A stretch of 6,149 bases of DNA from an uncultured Kangiella sp. (lineage in GTDB: Bacteria; Pseudomonadota; Gammaproteobacteria; Enterobacterales; DSM-103792), in NCBI GenBank assembly GCA_946481205.1, contig CAMLNB010000212.1, forward strand, positions 1 through 6,149. Direction: 5' to 3'. The notes under the pieces were generated by a model. That model was not told the origin of the DNA. It saw only the letters and a list, made by a program, of their open reading frames with translations, and made no database searches. Positions 1-6,149 of this stretch are shown one piece after another; position 1 is the stretch's first letter; each line of letters starts with the position of its first letter. A program made the translations under genes and the position numbers.

Positions 1-80
1 GATTGCCACGGAATACCGTTTTCGAGAATGCCTGCTGGCGCGGTAACGCGGCAGCATGAACGCCAATAAGGGAGACGACC
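1..80 (+). other. Non-coding leader upstream of frr
   Basis: No gene is recognisable here. All three forward frames close before frr (stops at about 43-45, 57-59 and 67-69), and none of the three short translations resembles the C-terminus of PyrH, the usual upstream neighbour. If pyrH is there, its stop lies left of the window. A TTGCCA at 3-8 could pass for a -35 element, but no convincing -10 follows at 16-18 nt, so I do not call a promoter. A weak imperfect hairpin (32-37 with 49-54) has no T-tract. The last part holds the frr ribosome binding site. Confidence 0.6.
70..74 (+). promoter_or_regulatory. Shine-Dalgarno site of frr
   Basis: GGGAG lies at 70-74, within AAGGGAG at 68-74, and is 6 nt upstream of the ATG at 81. 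This is a strong, normally spaced site. It supports the ATG at 81 as the start, which also gives the usual family length. Confidence 0.8.
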
Positions 81-641
81 ATGACCATTGCCAACATCAA
101 AACCGACGCCCAGACGCGCATGGCCAAGTCTGTTGAGTCGCTGAAAGGCAACCTGAGCAAAATCCGCACCGGCCGCGCCCACCCGTCGCTGCTCGAACAT
201 ATCCATGTCAATTACTACGGCAGTTCGGTGCCGCTGCAGCAGGTGGGCAACGTCAACGTGCAAGATTCGCGCACGCTGGTCATTCAGGCGTTTGACAAGG
301 GCGCGATTCAACCGATTGAAAAAGCCATTCATGAATCGAATCTGGGGCTGAATCCGCAAACCGCTGGCCAGACTATTCGCGTTCCGCTGCCGCCGCTGAC
401 CGAGGAGCGCCGCAAGGAGCTCGCCAAAGTGGTCAAGAGCGAAGGCGAGAATGCCAAGGTCGCCATTCGTAACGTCCGTCGCGACGGCAACGAAGCGCTG
501 AAAAAGTTGCTGAAAGACAAAGTCGTCACCGAAGACGAAGAGCGGAAAGCACAAGACGACATCCAGAAAATCACCGACGGCAAAATTGCCGAAGTCGACA
601 AGCTGCTGGCCGAGAAAGAGAAGGAACTGATGTCGGTGTAA
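81..641 (+). CDS. frr: Ribosome recycling factor (RRF)
   Basis: This cytoplasmic protein splits post-termination ribosomes together with EF-G so that the subunits can be reused. The 186-residue product matches the usual family length (E. coli 185) and aligns end to end without gaps of note. Visible hallmarks are [12 protein letters not shown] (27-38) in the first helix of the three-helix bundle, [11 protein letters not shown] (44-54) and DSRTLVIQ (62-69) in the beta-rich domain [18 protein letters not shown] (99-114), and [14 protein letters not shown] (130-143). In that last motif R133 corresponds to the functionally important Arg132 of E. coli. The C-terminal helix is rich in Lys and Glu, as expected. 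The ATG has a good Shine-Dalgarno site. It is the first gene in the window and probably lies downstream of pyrH (inferred from usual gene order). The stop codon lies inside an inverted repeat at 638-657. Confidence 0.98.
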   Translation: MTIANIKTDAQTRMAKSVESLKGNLSKIRTGRAHPSLLEHIHVNYYGSSVPLQQVGNVNVQDSRTLVIQAFDKGAIQPIEKAIHESNLGLNPQTAGQTIRVPLPPLTEERRKELAKVVKSEGENAKVAIRNVRRDGNEALKKLLKDKVVTEDEERKAQDDIQKITDGKIAEVDKLLAEKEKELMSV

Positions 642-657
642 TCGCGTCTGCGATTAC
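638..657 (+). repeat. Perfect inverted repeat over the frr stop codon
   Basis: GTAATCGC (638-645), a four-base GTCT loop, and GCGATTAC (650-657) form a perfect 8-bp stem. The stem can be lengthened by two G-C pairs (635-636 with 658-659) if T637 is bulged. The TAA stop of frr (639-641) is part of the left arm. The sequence after it is CCGCCGCAGTGTCTTT, with no immediate T-tract, so it is not a canonical intrinsic terminator. It sits 17 nt upstream of the uppS ribosome binding site. It could be an mRNA-stabilising or processing hairpin, a weak attenuator, or chance. The structure is seen; any function is inference. Confidence 0.55.
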
Positions 658-674
658 CCGCCGCAGTGTCTTTC

Positions 675-679
675 GGAGG
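675..679 (+). promoter_or_regulatory. Shine-Dalgarno site that sets the TTG start of uppS
   Basis: GGAGG (675-679) is a near-perfect anti-16S match, 8 nt before the TTG at 688. No ATG or GTG occurs in this frame between the in-frame stop at 628-630 and 688, so the site points to TTG as the start. A competing possibility is GTG at 727, preceded by GAGGG (718-722), but its 4-nt spacing is too tight. Confidence 0.75.
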
Positions 680-687
680 CGCCGTTC

Positions 688-1440
688 TTGTCTTCTTCTT
701 CTGCCAATCAGATCGCTGAGGGTCTGGTGCCGCAACACATTGCCATCATCATGGATGGCAATGGCCGTTGGGCGAAAAAGCGCAGCCTGCCCCGCGTTGC
801 CGGCCACAAGGTCGGCATGGAGCGGGCACGCGACATCACCGAAGCTGCCGGCAAGCGTGGTGTTCGCTCGCTGACCTTGTTCGCGTTCTCCTCGGAAAAC
901 TGGCAACGCCCACTCGAAGAAGTCAGTTATCTGATGGATCTGTTCGTCACCGGTCTGGAGCGTGAAGCCAAATCACTGCACAAGAATGGTGTTCGTCTGC
1001 GCGTCATCGGTGATCGCAGCCGCTTCGCGGAAAAGCTGCAGCAACGCATGGCCGAAGCCGAAGCGATGACCGCCGGCAATACCGCGTTGACGCTGAATAT
1101 CGCAGCCAATTACGGCGGCCAGTGGGACATCATCAACGCAGCTAATCTGGCGTTGGCCGCCAAGCGCGCCGCCGGCGATAGTTCGCCGCTGCAAGATGCC
1201 GAGCTGGCTCGGCATTTGACCCTGGCCGATCAGCCAGCGCTGGATCTGCTGATCCGCACCGGCGGCGAAGTGCGCATCAGCAATTTTCTGCTCTGGCAGG
1301 CGGCATACACTGAACTGTATTTCTCGGCAGCGTTGTGGCCGGACTTCGATGCCGCTGAACTTGATCTTGCCATTGCTGACTATGCCCAGCGTCAACGCCG
1401 GTTTGGTAAAACCGGTGAACAAGTGACAGGGGAAACCTGA
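688..1440 (+). CDS. uppS: Undecaprenyl diphosphate synthase (cis-prenyltransferase)
   Basis: It adds eight IPP units in cis to farnesyl diphosphate to make C55-PP, the precursor of the lipid carrier for peptidoglycan and other surface polymers. The enzyme is a Mg-dependent soluble homodimer. The 250-residue product matches E. coli UppS (about 253) along its length. HIAIIMDGNGRWAKK (17-31) holds the catalytic Asp, D23 (E. coli D26). FAFSSENWQRP (65-75) and LTLNIAANYGG (134-144) are conserved. The IPP and metal site RTGGEVRISNFLLWQ (190-204) carries R190, R196 and S198, with E209 in YTELYF (E. coli R194, R200, S202, E213). I chose TTG at 688 because of the strong GGAGG upstream and the usual 16-residue lead before the first motif. 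GTG at 727 would also keep all motifs. Four TCT codons (Ser2-5) follow the start. The stop overlaps the cdsA start by one base. Confidence 0.97.
   Translation: MSSSSANQIAEGLVPQHIAIIMDGNGRWAKKRSLPRVAGHKVGMERARDITEAAGKRGVRSLTLFAFSSENWQRPLEEVSYLMDLFVTGLEREAKSLHKNGVRLRVIGDRSRFAEKLQQRMAEAEAMTAGNTALTLNIAANYGGQWDIINAANLALAAKRAAGDSSPLQDAELARHLTLADQPALDLLIRTGGEVRISNFLLWQAAYTELYFSAALWPDFDAAELDLAIADYAQRQRRFGKTGEQVTGET
1396..1417 (+). repeat. Hairpin-forming inverted repeat near the 3' end of uppS
   Basis: CCGGTTT (1398-1404) and AAACCGG (1409-1415) are perfect complements around a GGTA loop (1405-1408). One G-T wobble and one C-G pair extend the stem to 9 bp (1396-1417). It lies inside the uppS coding region, over codons for Arg-Arg-Phe-Gly-Lys-Thr, and 10 nt before the cdsA Shine-Dalgarno site. 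No T-tract follows, so it is not a terminator. A stem of this size could arise by chance in a window this long. A role in translation of cdsA is speculation. Confidence 0.4.
1428..1433 (+). promoter_or_regulatory. Shine-Dalgarno site of cdsA, inside uppS
   Basis: AGGGGA (1428-1433) lies within the last codons of uppS, 6 nt before the ATG at 1440. A second in-frame ATG at 1446 would be 12 nt away, so the first ATG is preferred. The start shares its A with the uppS TGA (TGATG), which fits translational coupling. Confidence 0.7.
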
Positions 1441-2324
1441 TGTTGATGCAACGAGTCATCACCGCGTTGCTGTTGCTGCCTTTGGTACTGGCATTGGTTT
1501 TCCTGTTGCCACTGCCTGCGTTTGCAATTGCCGTGGCGGCAATTCTGACGCTCGGTGCCCGCGAATGGGGCCGGTTCACCAGCGCCGAGAAAACGGCGCC
1601 ACTGACTGCGATGCTGAGCTATTTGGGTTGCGCGGTGGTGCTCTGGCAGCTGTCGCCACCATTCGATTTCTGGCCGAGTCTGAGCTGGCCGCAGTGGCTC
1701 TGGTCGGGCGACAATCTGCCGTTGCTGGTGTTGTCGCTGGCCGTGCTGTTCTGGTTGGTCAGCCCGATTCTGCTGTGGTTTTATCCGCAGCGTGCCGGCT
1801 GGTGGCGCGCGTCACAGGGGCTGCGGCAGGCACTCGGCATTTTGCTATTGCTCGCAACCTGGATTGCCTTGGTCAGCTTGCGCAAGCTCGGTAATTTGCA
1901 TGACCCGCTGAAAGGCGCGTTGGTGATTTTCTATGTGCTGCTGCTGGTTTGGGCGGCCGATGTCGGCGCCTATATCGCTGGTAAAGCGTTGGGTAAACAC
2001 AAGCTGGCGCCGTCGGTCAGTCCCGGAAAAACCTGGCAGGGTTTCTTTGGCGGTTTGGCGCTGGCCTTGGTCATTGGCCATTTCGCAGCGCAATTGTTTG
2101 GTTTGTCGAGCAATTCCGAATGGGGTTTCCGCGCGCTGGTGTTGGTCACCATTATCGCCTCGGTCGTGGGCGATCTGATTGAAAGCTTGTGCAAACGCGA
2201 AGCTGGGGTGAAAGACAGCGGAACAATTTTCCCCGGCCACGGCGGCATGCTGGATCGAATTGACAGCTTGTTGGCGGCAGCACCGGTGTTTGCGCTTGGC
2301 GCTTTGTTGCTGGAGCTGCGTTAA
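1440..2324 (+). CDS. cdsA: Phosphatidate cytidylyltransferase (CDP-diacylglycerol synthase)
   Basis: This inner-membrane enzyme converts CTP and phosphatidic acid to CDP-diacylglycerol and pyrophosphate, the branch point to phosphatidylethanolamine, phosphatidylglycerol and cardiolipin. The 294-residue product (E. coli 285) is strongly hydrophobic, with about eight likely membrane segments. The first is a long Leu/Ala/Val-rich stretch at about 5-38. The C-terminal half carries [19 protein letters not shown] (171-189, acidic residue D174), [12 protein letters not shown] (194-205) and the complete family signature at 249-275. That signature runs S-x-x-K-R-x4-K-D-S-G-x-x-x-P-G-H-G-G-x-x-D-R-x-D, with the metal- and CTP-site residues K258, D259, D272 and D275 all present. 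The start overlaps uppS by one base, and the stop overlaps dxr by one base. Met3 (1446) is a possible alternative start. Confidence 0.97.
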   Translation: MLMQRVITALLLLPLVLALVFLLPLPAFAIAVAAILTLGAREWGRFTSAEKTAPLTAMLSYLGCAVVLWQLSPPFDFWPSLSWPQWLWSGDNLPLLVLSLAVLFWLVSPILLWFYPQRAGWWRASQGLRQALGILLLLATWIALVSLRKLGNLHDPLKGALVIFYVLLLVWAADVGAYIAGKALGKHKLAPSVSPGKTWQGFFGGLALALVIGHFAAQLFGLSSNSEWGFRALVLVTIIASVVGDLIESLCKREAGVKDSGTIFPGHGGMLDRIDSLLAAAPVFALGALLLELR

Positions 2325-2326
2325 TG
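2311..2326 (+). promoter_or_regulatory. cdsA/dxr TAATG junction and dxr ribosome binding site
   Basis: TGGAG (2311-2315) is 8 nt upstream of the dxr ATG (2324-2326). The TAA of cdsA (2322-2324) shares its last A with that ATG. Ribosomes finishing cdsA therefore end on the dxr start, the usual arrangement for re-initiation. A short stem, GCGTT (2318-2322) with AACGC (2328-2332), would place the overlap in its loop, but 5 bp is within chance expectation. Confidence 0.6.
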
Positions 2327-3556
2327 CAACGCCCGGTTGTCGAGCAATTGGCCGTGCAACAGGTGGTGGTGCTCGGCAGCACCGGTTCGATCGGCGTTTC
2401 GACGCTGGACGTGATTGCCCGGCATCCCGATCGGTTTGCAGTTTTTGCCTTGGCGGCGCGCAGCAGCGGCGAGCGCCTGTTCGAACAGATTCAACAGTTC
2501 CAGCCTCGCTACGCAGTATTGGTTGATGCCAATGCCGCAACGAGTGTGCAAGCGCGAGTCAGGCAGGCCGGTCTCAAGACCGAAGTGCTTGCTGGCGAGC
2601 AGGCGCTTGCTGAGATCAGCTCGGCTGCCGATGTCGATACCGTGATGGCGGCCATTGTCGGCGCTGCCGGTTTGTTGCCAACGCTTGCCGCGGCGCGAGC
2701 CGGTAAACGCATTCTGCTGGCCAACAAAGAAGCGCTGGTGATGTCCGGCCCACTGTTCATGCAGGCAGTGCGCGAGCACGGCGCGATGCTGTTGCCCATC
2801 GACAGCGAGCACAACGCCATTTTCCAATGCTTGCCAGCGCCCGGTCATGACACCGATCTGCGTGGTGAACGTGATTTGCGCGCGAACGGCGTCGAAAAAA
2901 TTCTGCTGACCGCGTCTGGCGGACCCTTCCTGCGACGTGAGCTGCGCGAGTTGGCTGGCGTGACGCCGGATCAGGCCTGCGCGCATCCGACCTGGAACAT
3001 GGGCCGGAAAATTTCGGTCGATTCCGCGACGCTGATGAACAAAGGTCTCGAAGTGATCGAGGCCTGTTACTTATTCAATGCCACTCGTGCGCAAGTCGAC
3101 GTGCTGGTACACCCGCAGAGCATCGTGCACAGTTTGGTGCGCTACGTGGATGGCTCGGTGCTGGCGCAACTCGGTAATCCTGACATGCGCACACCCATTG
3201 CGCATGCGATGGCCTGGCCGGATCGGATTGCTGCCGGGGTGGCGCCGCTGGATCTGACCCAGATCGCCAAGCTGGAGTTTTTGCCGGTCGATACCCAGCG
3301 CTTCCCTTGTCTTGATTTGGCCTATCAGGCATTGCAAGCCGGCGGTAGTGTGCCGGCGGTGCTCAATGCTGCCAATGAAATTGCGGTCGAGGCGTTTCTA
3401 AGCGGCCGCATCGCCTACACCCGGATAGCGAGCGTCATTACCGAAACCCTGCAACATTGTCCGGCGCCGCCGGTCGAAACGCTGGAGTCGCTGTTGGCGA
3501 TTGACGCCGAAGCACGGCGCATTGCGACCGGTCAGGTAGGAGTGCAGGCAGCATGA
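2324..3556 (+). CDS. dxr: 1-deoxy-D-xylulose 5-phosphate reductoisomerase
   Basis: It converts DXP to 2-C-methyl-D-erythritol 4-phosphate with NADPH and a divalent metal, the first committed step of the MEP isoprenoid pathway. It is cytoplasmic and the target of fosmidomycin. The product is 410 residues (E. coli 398). The extra length is a slightly longer N-terminus, with 13 residues before VVVLGSTG, and a longer linker near 171-190. GSTGSIG (18-24) is the NADPH dinucleotide-binding loop. LLANKEALV (131-139) and [12 protein letters not shown] (157-168) follow. The metal ligands D160, E162 and E243 (in MNKGLE) correspond to E. coli D150, E152 and E231. The flexible active-site lid [11 protein letters not shown] (221-231) keeps H221 and W224. 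HPQSIVHS and [13 protein letters not shown] are also conserved. It feeds isoprenoid units towards UppS, encoded two genes upstream. Its stop overlaps rseP by 4 nt. Confidence 0.98.
   Translation: MQRPVVEQLAVQQVVVLGSTGSIGVSTLDVIARHPDRFAVFALAARSSGERLFEQIQQFQPRYAVLVDANAATSVQARVRQAGLKTEVLAGEQALAEISSAADVDTVMAAIVGAAGLLPTLAAARAGKRILLANKEALVMSGPLFMQAVREHGAMLLPIDSEHNAIFQCLPAPGHDTDLRGERDLRANGVEKILLTASGGPFLRRELRELAGVTPDQACAHPTWNMGRKISVDSATLMNKGLEVIEACYLFNATRAQVDVLVHPQSIVHSLVRYVDGSVLAQLGNPDMRTPIAHAMAWPDRIAAGVAPLDLTQIAKLEFLPVDTQRFPCLDLAYQALQAGGSVPAVLNAANEIAVEAFLSGRIAYTRIASVITETLQHCPAPPVETLESLLAIDAEARRIATGQVGVQAA
3538..3542 (+). promoter_or_regulatory. Shine-Dalgarno site of rseP, inside the dxr 3' end
   Basis: AGGAG (3538-3542) lies 10 nt before the ATG at 3553. 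The ATG overlaps the dxr TGA as ATGA (3553-3556), a classic coupling overlap. The start gives the exact HExxH position (22-26) known for E. coli RseP, which confirms it. Confidence 0.75.
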
Positions 3557-4890
3557 TCGTGTGGTTGTGGAATATCCTGTTTTTGATTGTCACCATCGGC
3601 GTGCTGGTGACGGTACACGAGTTCGGCCATTTCTGGGTCGCGCGCAAACTCGGCGTGAAAGTGCTGACGTTCTCGGTCGGTTTTGGCAAGGCGCTGTGGT
3701 CGCGCACCAGCAGCGATGGTGTGGAATACCGCATCGCAGCGATTCCGCTCGGTGGCTACGTCAAGATGCTGGACGAGCGCGAGGCCGACGTGCCGGCGGA
3801 GCTGGCGCCGCAAGCTTTTAATCGCGCGTCGGTTTGGACACGCATTGCGGTGGCCAGCGCCGGTCCGTTGGCCAATTTCCTGTTTGCGATTGTTGCGTTC
3901 GCCGTCATGTATATGGTCGGTGTGCGTGATCTGCGGCCGGTACTGGGCGAGATCGCGGCGGATAGCGCCGCCGGTCGGGCCGGTTTGCGCGCCGGCATGG
4001 AAGTGGTGGCGATTGATGATGAACCGGTCAGTTCCTGGGAGGAGCTGACGTTTGCGCTGGTTGCGCGGGTTGGGCAGGACGAGCCGGTGTTGGTCCGGGT
4101 GCGCGATCAAGCGGGCAATGAGCAGCATCGCTTGCCGGGCGGTGCGCTGAATCTGTCTGGTCATGAGGCCGATATTGCTGGCCACATCGGTCTGCAACCA
4201 CGTCGGTTGCCTTGGCCTCCAGTGGTCAGCAGCGTGGTGGCGCAAGGGCCGGCGGAACGGGCTGGCATCCGGGTCGGCGACATACTCACTCACTGGAACG
4301 ACGAGCCTATTTCCGACTTCCTGCCGCTGACCGAAAAGATCGCGGCGGCCAAGGGCAATACTGCTACACTCCGGCTGCTTCGCGATGGCCAGGAACAGTC
4401 TGTTCAACTGACCGTAGCGGAACAAGACGGCAAAGGTGTGCTGGGCATCAGTTCGATGCGACCGCCGTTGCCGGACGACTGGTGGGTGCGCTATCGGCTC
4501 GGTCCGCTTGATGCAATGGCCGCCGGCTGGCAGAAAATGCTCGACACCACCGCTTTGGTCTGGAATGGCCTGGGCAAACTGCTCACCGGCGCGCTGTCGG
4601 TGCAGTCTCTGAGCGGCCCGGTCACCATTGCCCAAGGGGCCGGTGCAACGGCTGCTGCGGGTGTTGATCGATTTTTTTGGTTTCTGGGATTGATCAGCGT
4701 AAATCTCGGTCTCATCAACCTCTTGCCCATCCCGATGCTGGATGGCGGGCACCTGCTGTACTACGGGGTGGAAGTCGTACGCGGCCGGCCGTTGTCGGAA
4801 CGCGTGCAGGAATGGGGCCTGCGCATCGGACTGTCGCTGGTTGGCGCGCTGATGCTCATTGCACTTTTTAACGATTTTGCGCGCCTGTAG
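3553..4890 (+). CDS. rseP: RseP site-2 zinc metalloprotease (regulated intramembrane proteolysis)
   Basis: It cuts the transmembrane anti-sigma factor RseA after DegS has trimmed it, releasing sigma-E in the outer-membrane stress response. It also clears remnant signal peptides. The enzyme is an inner-membrane protein. The product is 445 residues (E. coli 450). Visible in order are TM1 with the zinc motif HEFGH (22-26), the [10 protein letters not shown] hairpin (42-51), the membrane-associated loop LGGYVKM (66-72), and GPLANF (104-109) leading into TM2. PDZ1 (about 126-205) contains LRAGMEV, and PDZ2 (about 222-300) contains [14 protein letters not shown]3 carries [18 protein letters not shown], with N384, N389, P392, P394 and the third zinc ligand D397 (E. 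coli D402). A last TM lies at about 422-442. All catalytic residues are present. Related names are EcfE/YaeL, and MucP in Pseudomonas. It overlaps dxr by 4 nt and precedes bamA by 30 nt. Confidence 0.98.
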   Translation: MIVWLWNILFLIVTIGVLVTVHEFGHFWVARKLGVKVLTFSVGFGKALWSRTSSDGVEYRIAAIPLGGYVKMLDEREADVPAELAPQAFNRASVWTRIAVASAGPLANFLFAIVAFAVMYMVGVRDLRPVLGEIAADSAAGRAGLRAGMEVVAIDDEPVSSWEELTFALVARVGQDEPVLVRVRDQAGNEQHRLPGGALNLSGHEADIAGHIGLQPRRLPWPPVVSSVVAQGPAERAGIRVGDILTHWNDEPISDFLPLTEKIAAAKGNTATLRLLRDGQEQSVQLTVAEQDGKGVLGISSMRPPLPDDWWVRYRLGPLDAMAAGWQKMLDTTALVWNGLGKLLTGALSVQSLSGPVTIAQGAGATAAAGVDRFFWFLGLISVNLGLINLLPIPMLDGGHLLYYGVEVVRGRPLSERVQEWGLRIGLSLVGALMLIALFNDFARL

Positions 4891-4920
4891 CGAGCGGGCG
4901 GCTGGTGTAAATAGAACAAT
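4891..4920 (+). promoter_or_regulatory. rseP-bamA intergenic leader, no clear Shine-Dalgarno
   Basis: These 30 nt separate the rseP TAG from the bamA ATG. The first half is GC-rich and the last 14 nt (AAATAGAACAATAT-like, running into the ATG) are A/T-rich. There is no GGAG- or AGGA-type element at the normal distance. GAAC at 4914-4917 is too close and too weak. I see no convincing terminator or sigma-E promoter pair here or in the end of rseP, so bamA is probably read through from rseP. Initiation may rely on an unstructured A/T-rich leader or on reads from upstream ribosomes (inference). Confidence 0.5.
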
Positions 4921-6149
4921 ATGAAAATCCCGTTCAAGCGTTTGTCCCTGGCAGTTCTCCTGGCGCTCAGCGCCACTCGTGCTCTGGCTATCGAACCCTT
5001 TGTCGTGCAAGACATCGAAGTTCGCGGCCTGCAGCGCGTTGAGCTCGGCACCTTCTTCACTTATTTGCCGCTACGTGTCGGCGAAACCGTCGATGACGTC
5101 CGGATGCCACAAATCATCCGCACGCTGTATCGGCAAGGCTCGTTCGAATCGGTCAAGCTGGAGCGTGATGGCGCTAAGCTGATTGTGGTGGTGGAAGAAC
5201 GGCCAACCATCTCTACCATTACCTTTGATGGTAACAAGCAGATCAAGACTGAGCAGTTGCTCGAAGGATTGAAGCCGATGGGCTTCGCCAAAGGCGAAGT
5301 GCTCAATCCGGCCATGCTGACGCAAATTGTGCAAGAGCTGGAGCAGCAGTATTTTTCGCACGGCAAATACAGCGTCCGCATCACCTACAAAACCGTTAAG
5401 TTGCCACGCAATCGAGTCGATGTCCGGTTCAAAGTGGTTGAAGGGGACGCCGCGGTTATTGGCGCGATCAATATCGTCGGCAATCAGTTATTCACTGATG
5501 AAGAACTGTTGAAACAGTTTGAACTGACCACGGGTGGCTGGTTCAGCTTCTTTACGGATGACAACCAGTACGCCAAAGAGAAGCTGTCGGGTGATTTGGA
5601 AAAACTGCGTTCCTATTACATGGACCGTGGCTACTTGAAGTTCCAGGTTTCTTCGACCCAAGTTTCGATTTCACCGGATCGGCAGAATGTCTTTATCACC
5701 ATCAACGTCAGTGAGGGTGAGCAATACAAGATCAAGGACATCAAGTTTGTTGGTGAATTGATTGTCGACGAGGAGCAGCTAAGACAATTGTTGCCGGTGA
5801 AGGCCGGTGACACCTATTCCGCCGCTGCATTTACTTTTGCCGAGACCAATATCAGCAAGCTTCTTGGCCTCTATGGCTATGCTTTTGCCAACGTCACGAC
5901 CGCTCCGACGCCTGATGATCAAAACAAGCTGGTTGATATTGCGCTGATGGTTCAGCCGGGTAAGCGAACCTACGTACGTCGTATTTCCTTTTCAGGTAAC
6001 GAGACAACCAACGATCACGTACTTCGTCGTGAAATGCGGATGATGGAGAGCGGACCGTTCTCCACCGACTTGGTCGAGCGTTCCAAAACACTGTTGGAAC
6101 GTCAGCCATTCATCGAGGATGTCACTATTGAAACACCTCGAGTCGAGGG
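4921..6149 (+). CDS. bamA: Outer membrane protein assembly factor BamA, N-terminal part (truncated by window edge)
   Basis: BamA is the essential core of the BAM complex that folds and inserts beta-barrel proteins into the outer membrane. The frame is open from 4921 to the right edge: 409 codons plus 2 bases of an expected 750-800. Residues 1-23 form a Sec signal peptide (KIPFKR, a hydrophobic Leu/Ala core, and ALA before the predicted cut at 23/24), so the mature protein starts IEPFVVQ. POTRA1 is at about 24-92, with VQDIEVRGLQRV and RQGSFESVKLERDG. POTRA2 is at about 93-174, with ISTITFDGNKQI and LPRNRVDVRFKVVEG. POTRA3 is at about 175-266, with INIVGNQLFTDEEL and GDLEKLRSYYMDRGY. POTRA4 is at about 267-346, with KLLGLYGYAFANV. 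POTRA5 begins at about 348, with YVRRISFSGNETTNDHVLRREMRMME. The beta-barrel domain lies outside the window. The POTRA5 motif written RLGFFE in E. coli reads RQPFIED here, a mild divergence. No strong Shine-Dalgarno site precedes the ATG, but the signal peptide fixes the start. Confidence 0.97.
   Translation, partial: MKIPFKRLSLAVLLALSATRALAIEPFVVQDIEVRGLQRVELGTFFTYLPLRVGETVDDVRMPQIIRTLYRQGSFESVKLERDGAKLIVVVEERPTISTITFDGNKQIKTEQLLEGLKPMGFAKGEVLNPAMLTQIVQELEQQYFSHGKYSVRITYKTVKLPRNRVDVRFKVVEGDAAVIGAINIVGNQLFTDEELLKQFELTTGGWFSFFTDDNQYAKEKLSGDLEKLRSYYMDRGYLKFQVSSTQVSISPDRQNVFITINVSEGEQYKIKDIKFVGELIVDEEQLRQLLPVKAGDTYSAAAFTFAETNISKLLGLYGYAFANVTTAPTPDDQNKLVDIALMVQPGKRTYVRRISFSGNETTNDHVLRREMRMMESGPFSTDLVERSKTLLERQPFIEDVTIETPRVE
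5282..5300 (+). repeat. Short inverted repeat inside bamA
   Basis: CTTCGCC (5283-5289), an AAA loop and GGCGAAG (5293-5299) form a perfect 7-bp stem, with a flanking G-T wobble. It lies in the POTRA2 coding region, over codons for Gly-Phe-Ala-Lys-Gly-Glu. No T-tract follows. It is most likely a by-product of coding sequence. I list it because it is one of only three perfect stems of 7 bp or more with a small loop that I noticed. Confidence 0.3.

Noticed and set aside
32..54. Imperfect hairpin CTGCTG...CGGCAG upstream of frr, as a possible pyrH terminator
   Set aside because: It has only six pairs (one a G-T wobble), an 11-nt loop, and no T-tract downstream.
1356..1379. TGAACTT followed by GCTGA, resembling a sigma-E promoter inside uppS
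   Set aside because: The spacer is 12 nt, too short for the roughly 15-16 nt needed, and the -10 match is poor.
1845..2986. Minus-strand open frames of 221-231 codons opposite cdsA and dxr
   Set aside because: Both cover well-conserved forward genes, show no family motif and have Gln/Arg-rich composition typical of shadow frames.
4843..4885. GGCGCGC and GCGCGCC repeated in inverse at the end of rseP
   Set aside because: The 29-nt loop and GC-only 7-bp arms inside coding sequence are expected by chance, and no T-tract follows the right arm.
3532..5010. A 492-codon open frame on the minus strand, antisense to the whole of rseP
   Set aside because: The length is striking, but its product is low-complexity in character (rich in Arg, Gln, His), lacks any recognisable domain, and lies opposite a fully conserved gene with all catalytic motifs. 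Long antisense frames are a usual by-product of biased codon use in GC-rich genes.
1..6149. Search for an undescribed system, mobile element, CRISPR array, tRNA or toxin-antitoxin pair
   Set aside because: Almost the entire window is occupied by six conserved housekeeping genes in a known order, the gaps are 80 nt or less, and no repeats, integrase-type genes or unexplained frames remain.

Overview
The window is a stretch of bacterial chromosome. Every recognisable gene is on the + strand, in the order frr, uppS, cdsA, dxr, rseP, bamA. This order is the well-known translation / isoprenoid / phospholipid / envelope-stress / outer-membrane cluster of Gammaproteobacteria, and Betaproteobacteria have a similar one. 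RseP and BamA show that the host has an outer membrane. The protein sequences read like gammaproteobacterial homologues, but I cannot name a genus. The DNA is moderately GC-rich in frr to rseP (sampled lines of dxr and rseP count 60-70% G+C) and dips to about 46% in the middle of bamA.

Layout: positions 1-80 are a non-coding leader before frr, which encodes the ribosome recycling factor (81-641). A 46-nt gap, overlapped by a perfect inverted repeat on the frr stop codon, leads to uppS, the undecaprenyl diphosphate synthase (688-1440), which starts at TTG. The next three genes are fused by stop/start overlaps: uppS to cdsA by TGATG, cdsA to dxr by TAATG, and dxr to rseP by ATGA. They encode CDP-diacylglycerol synthase (1440-2324), DXP reductoisomerase (2324-3556) and the site-2 protease RseP (3553-4890). 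After 30 nt, bamA begins at 4921 and runs off the right edge at 6149. Only its signal peptide and the POTRA1-4 and partial POTRA5 region are present.

How the genes fit together: Dxr makes MEP, the first committed precursor of IPP and DMAPP. UppS condenses IPP into the C55 lipid carrier for peptidoglycan and O-antigen. CdsA activates phosphatidic acid for phospholipid synthesis. RseP transmits outer-membrane folding stress to sigma-E. BamA is the outer-membrane protein insertase whose failure produces that stress. Frr belongs to the translation block normally found just upstream (rpsB-tsf-pyrH). Coding is tight and no intrinsic terminator is visible, which suggests co-transcription from frr through at least rseP and probably bamA.

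All the genes look intact, apart from the edge truncation of bamA, and all are housekeeping genes. I saw no mobile element, CRISPR array, RNA gene or undescribed system. The items worth a second look are small: RNA hairpins at gene junctions, the TTG start with its TCT repeat, the apparently Shine-Dalgarno-less bamA start, and a local composition dip in bamA.
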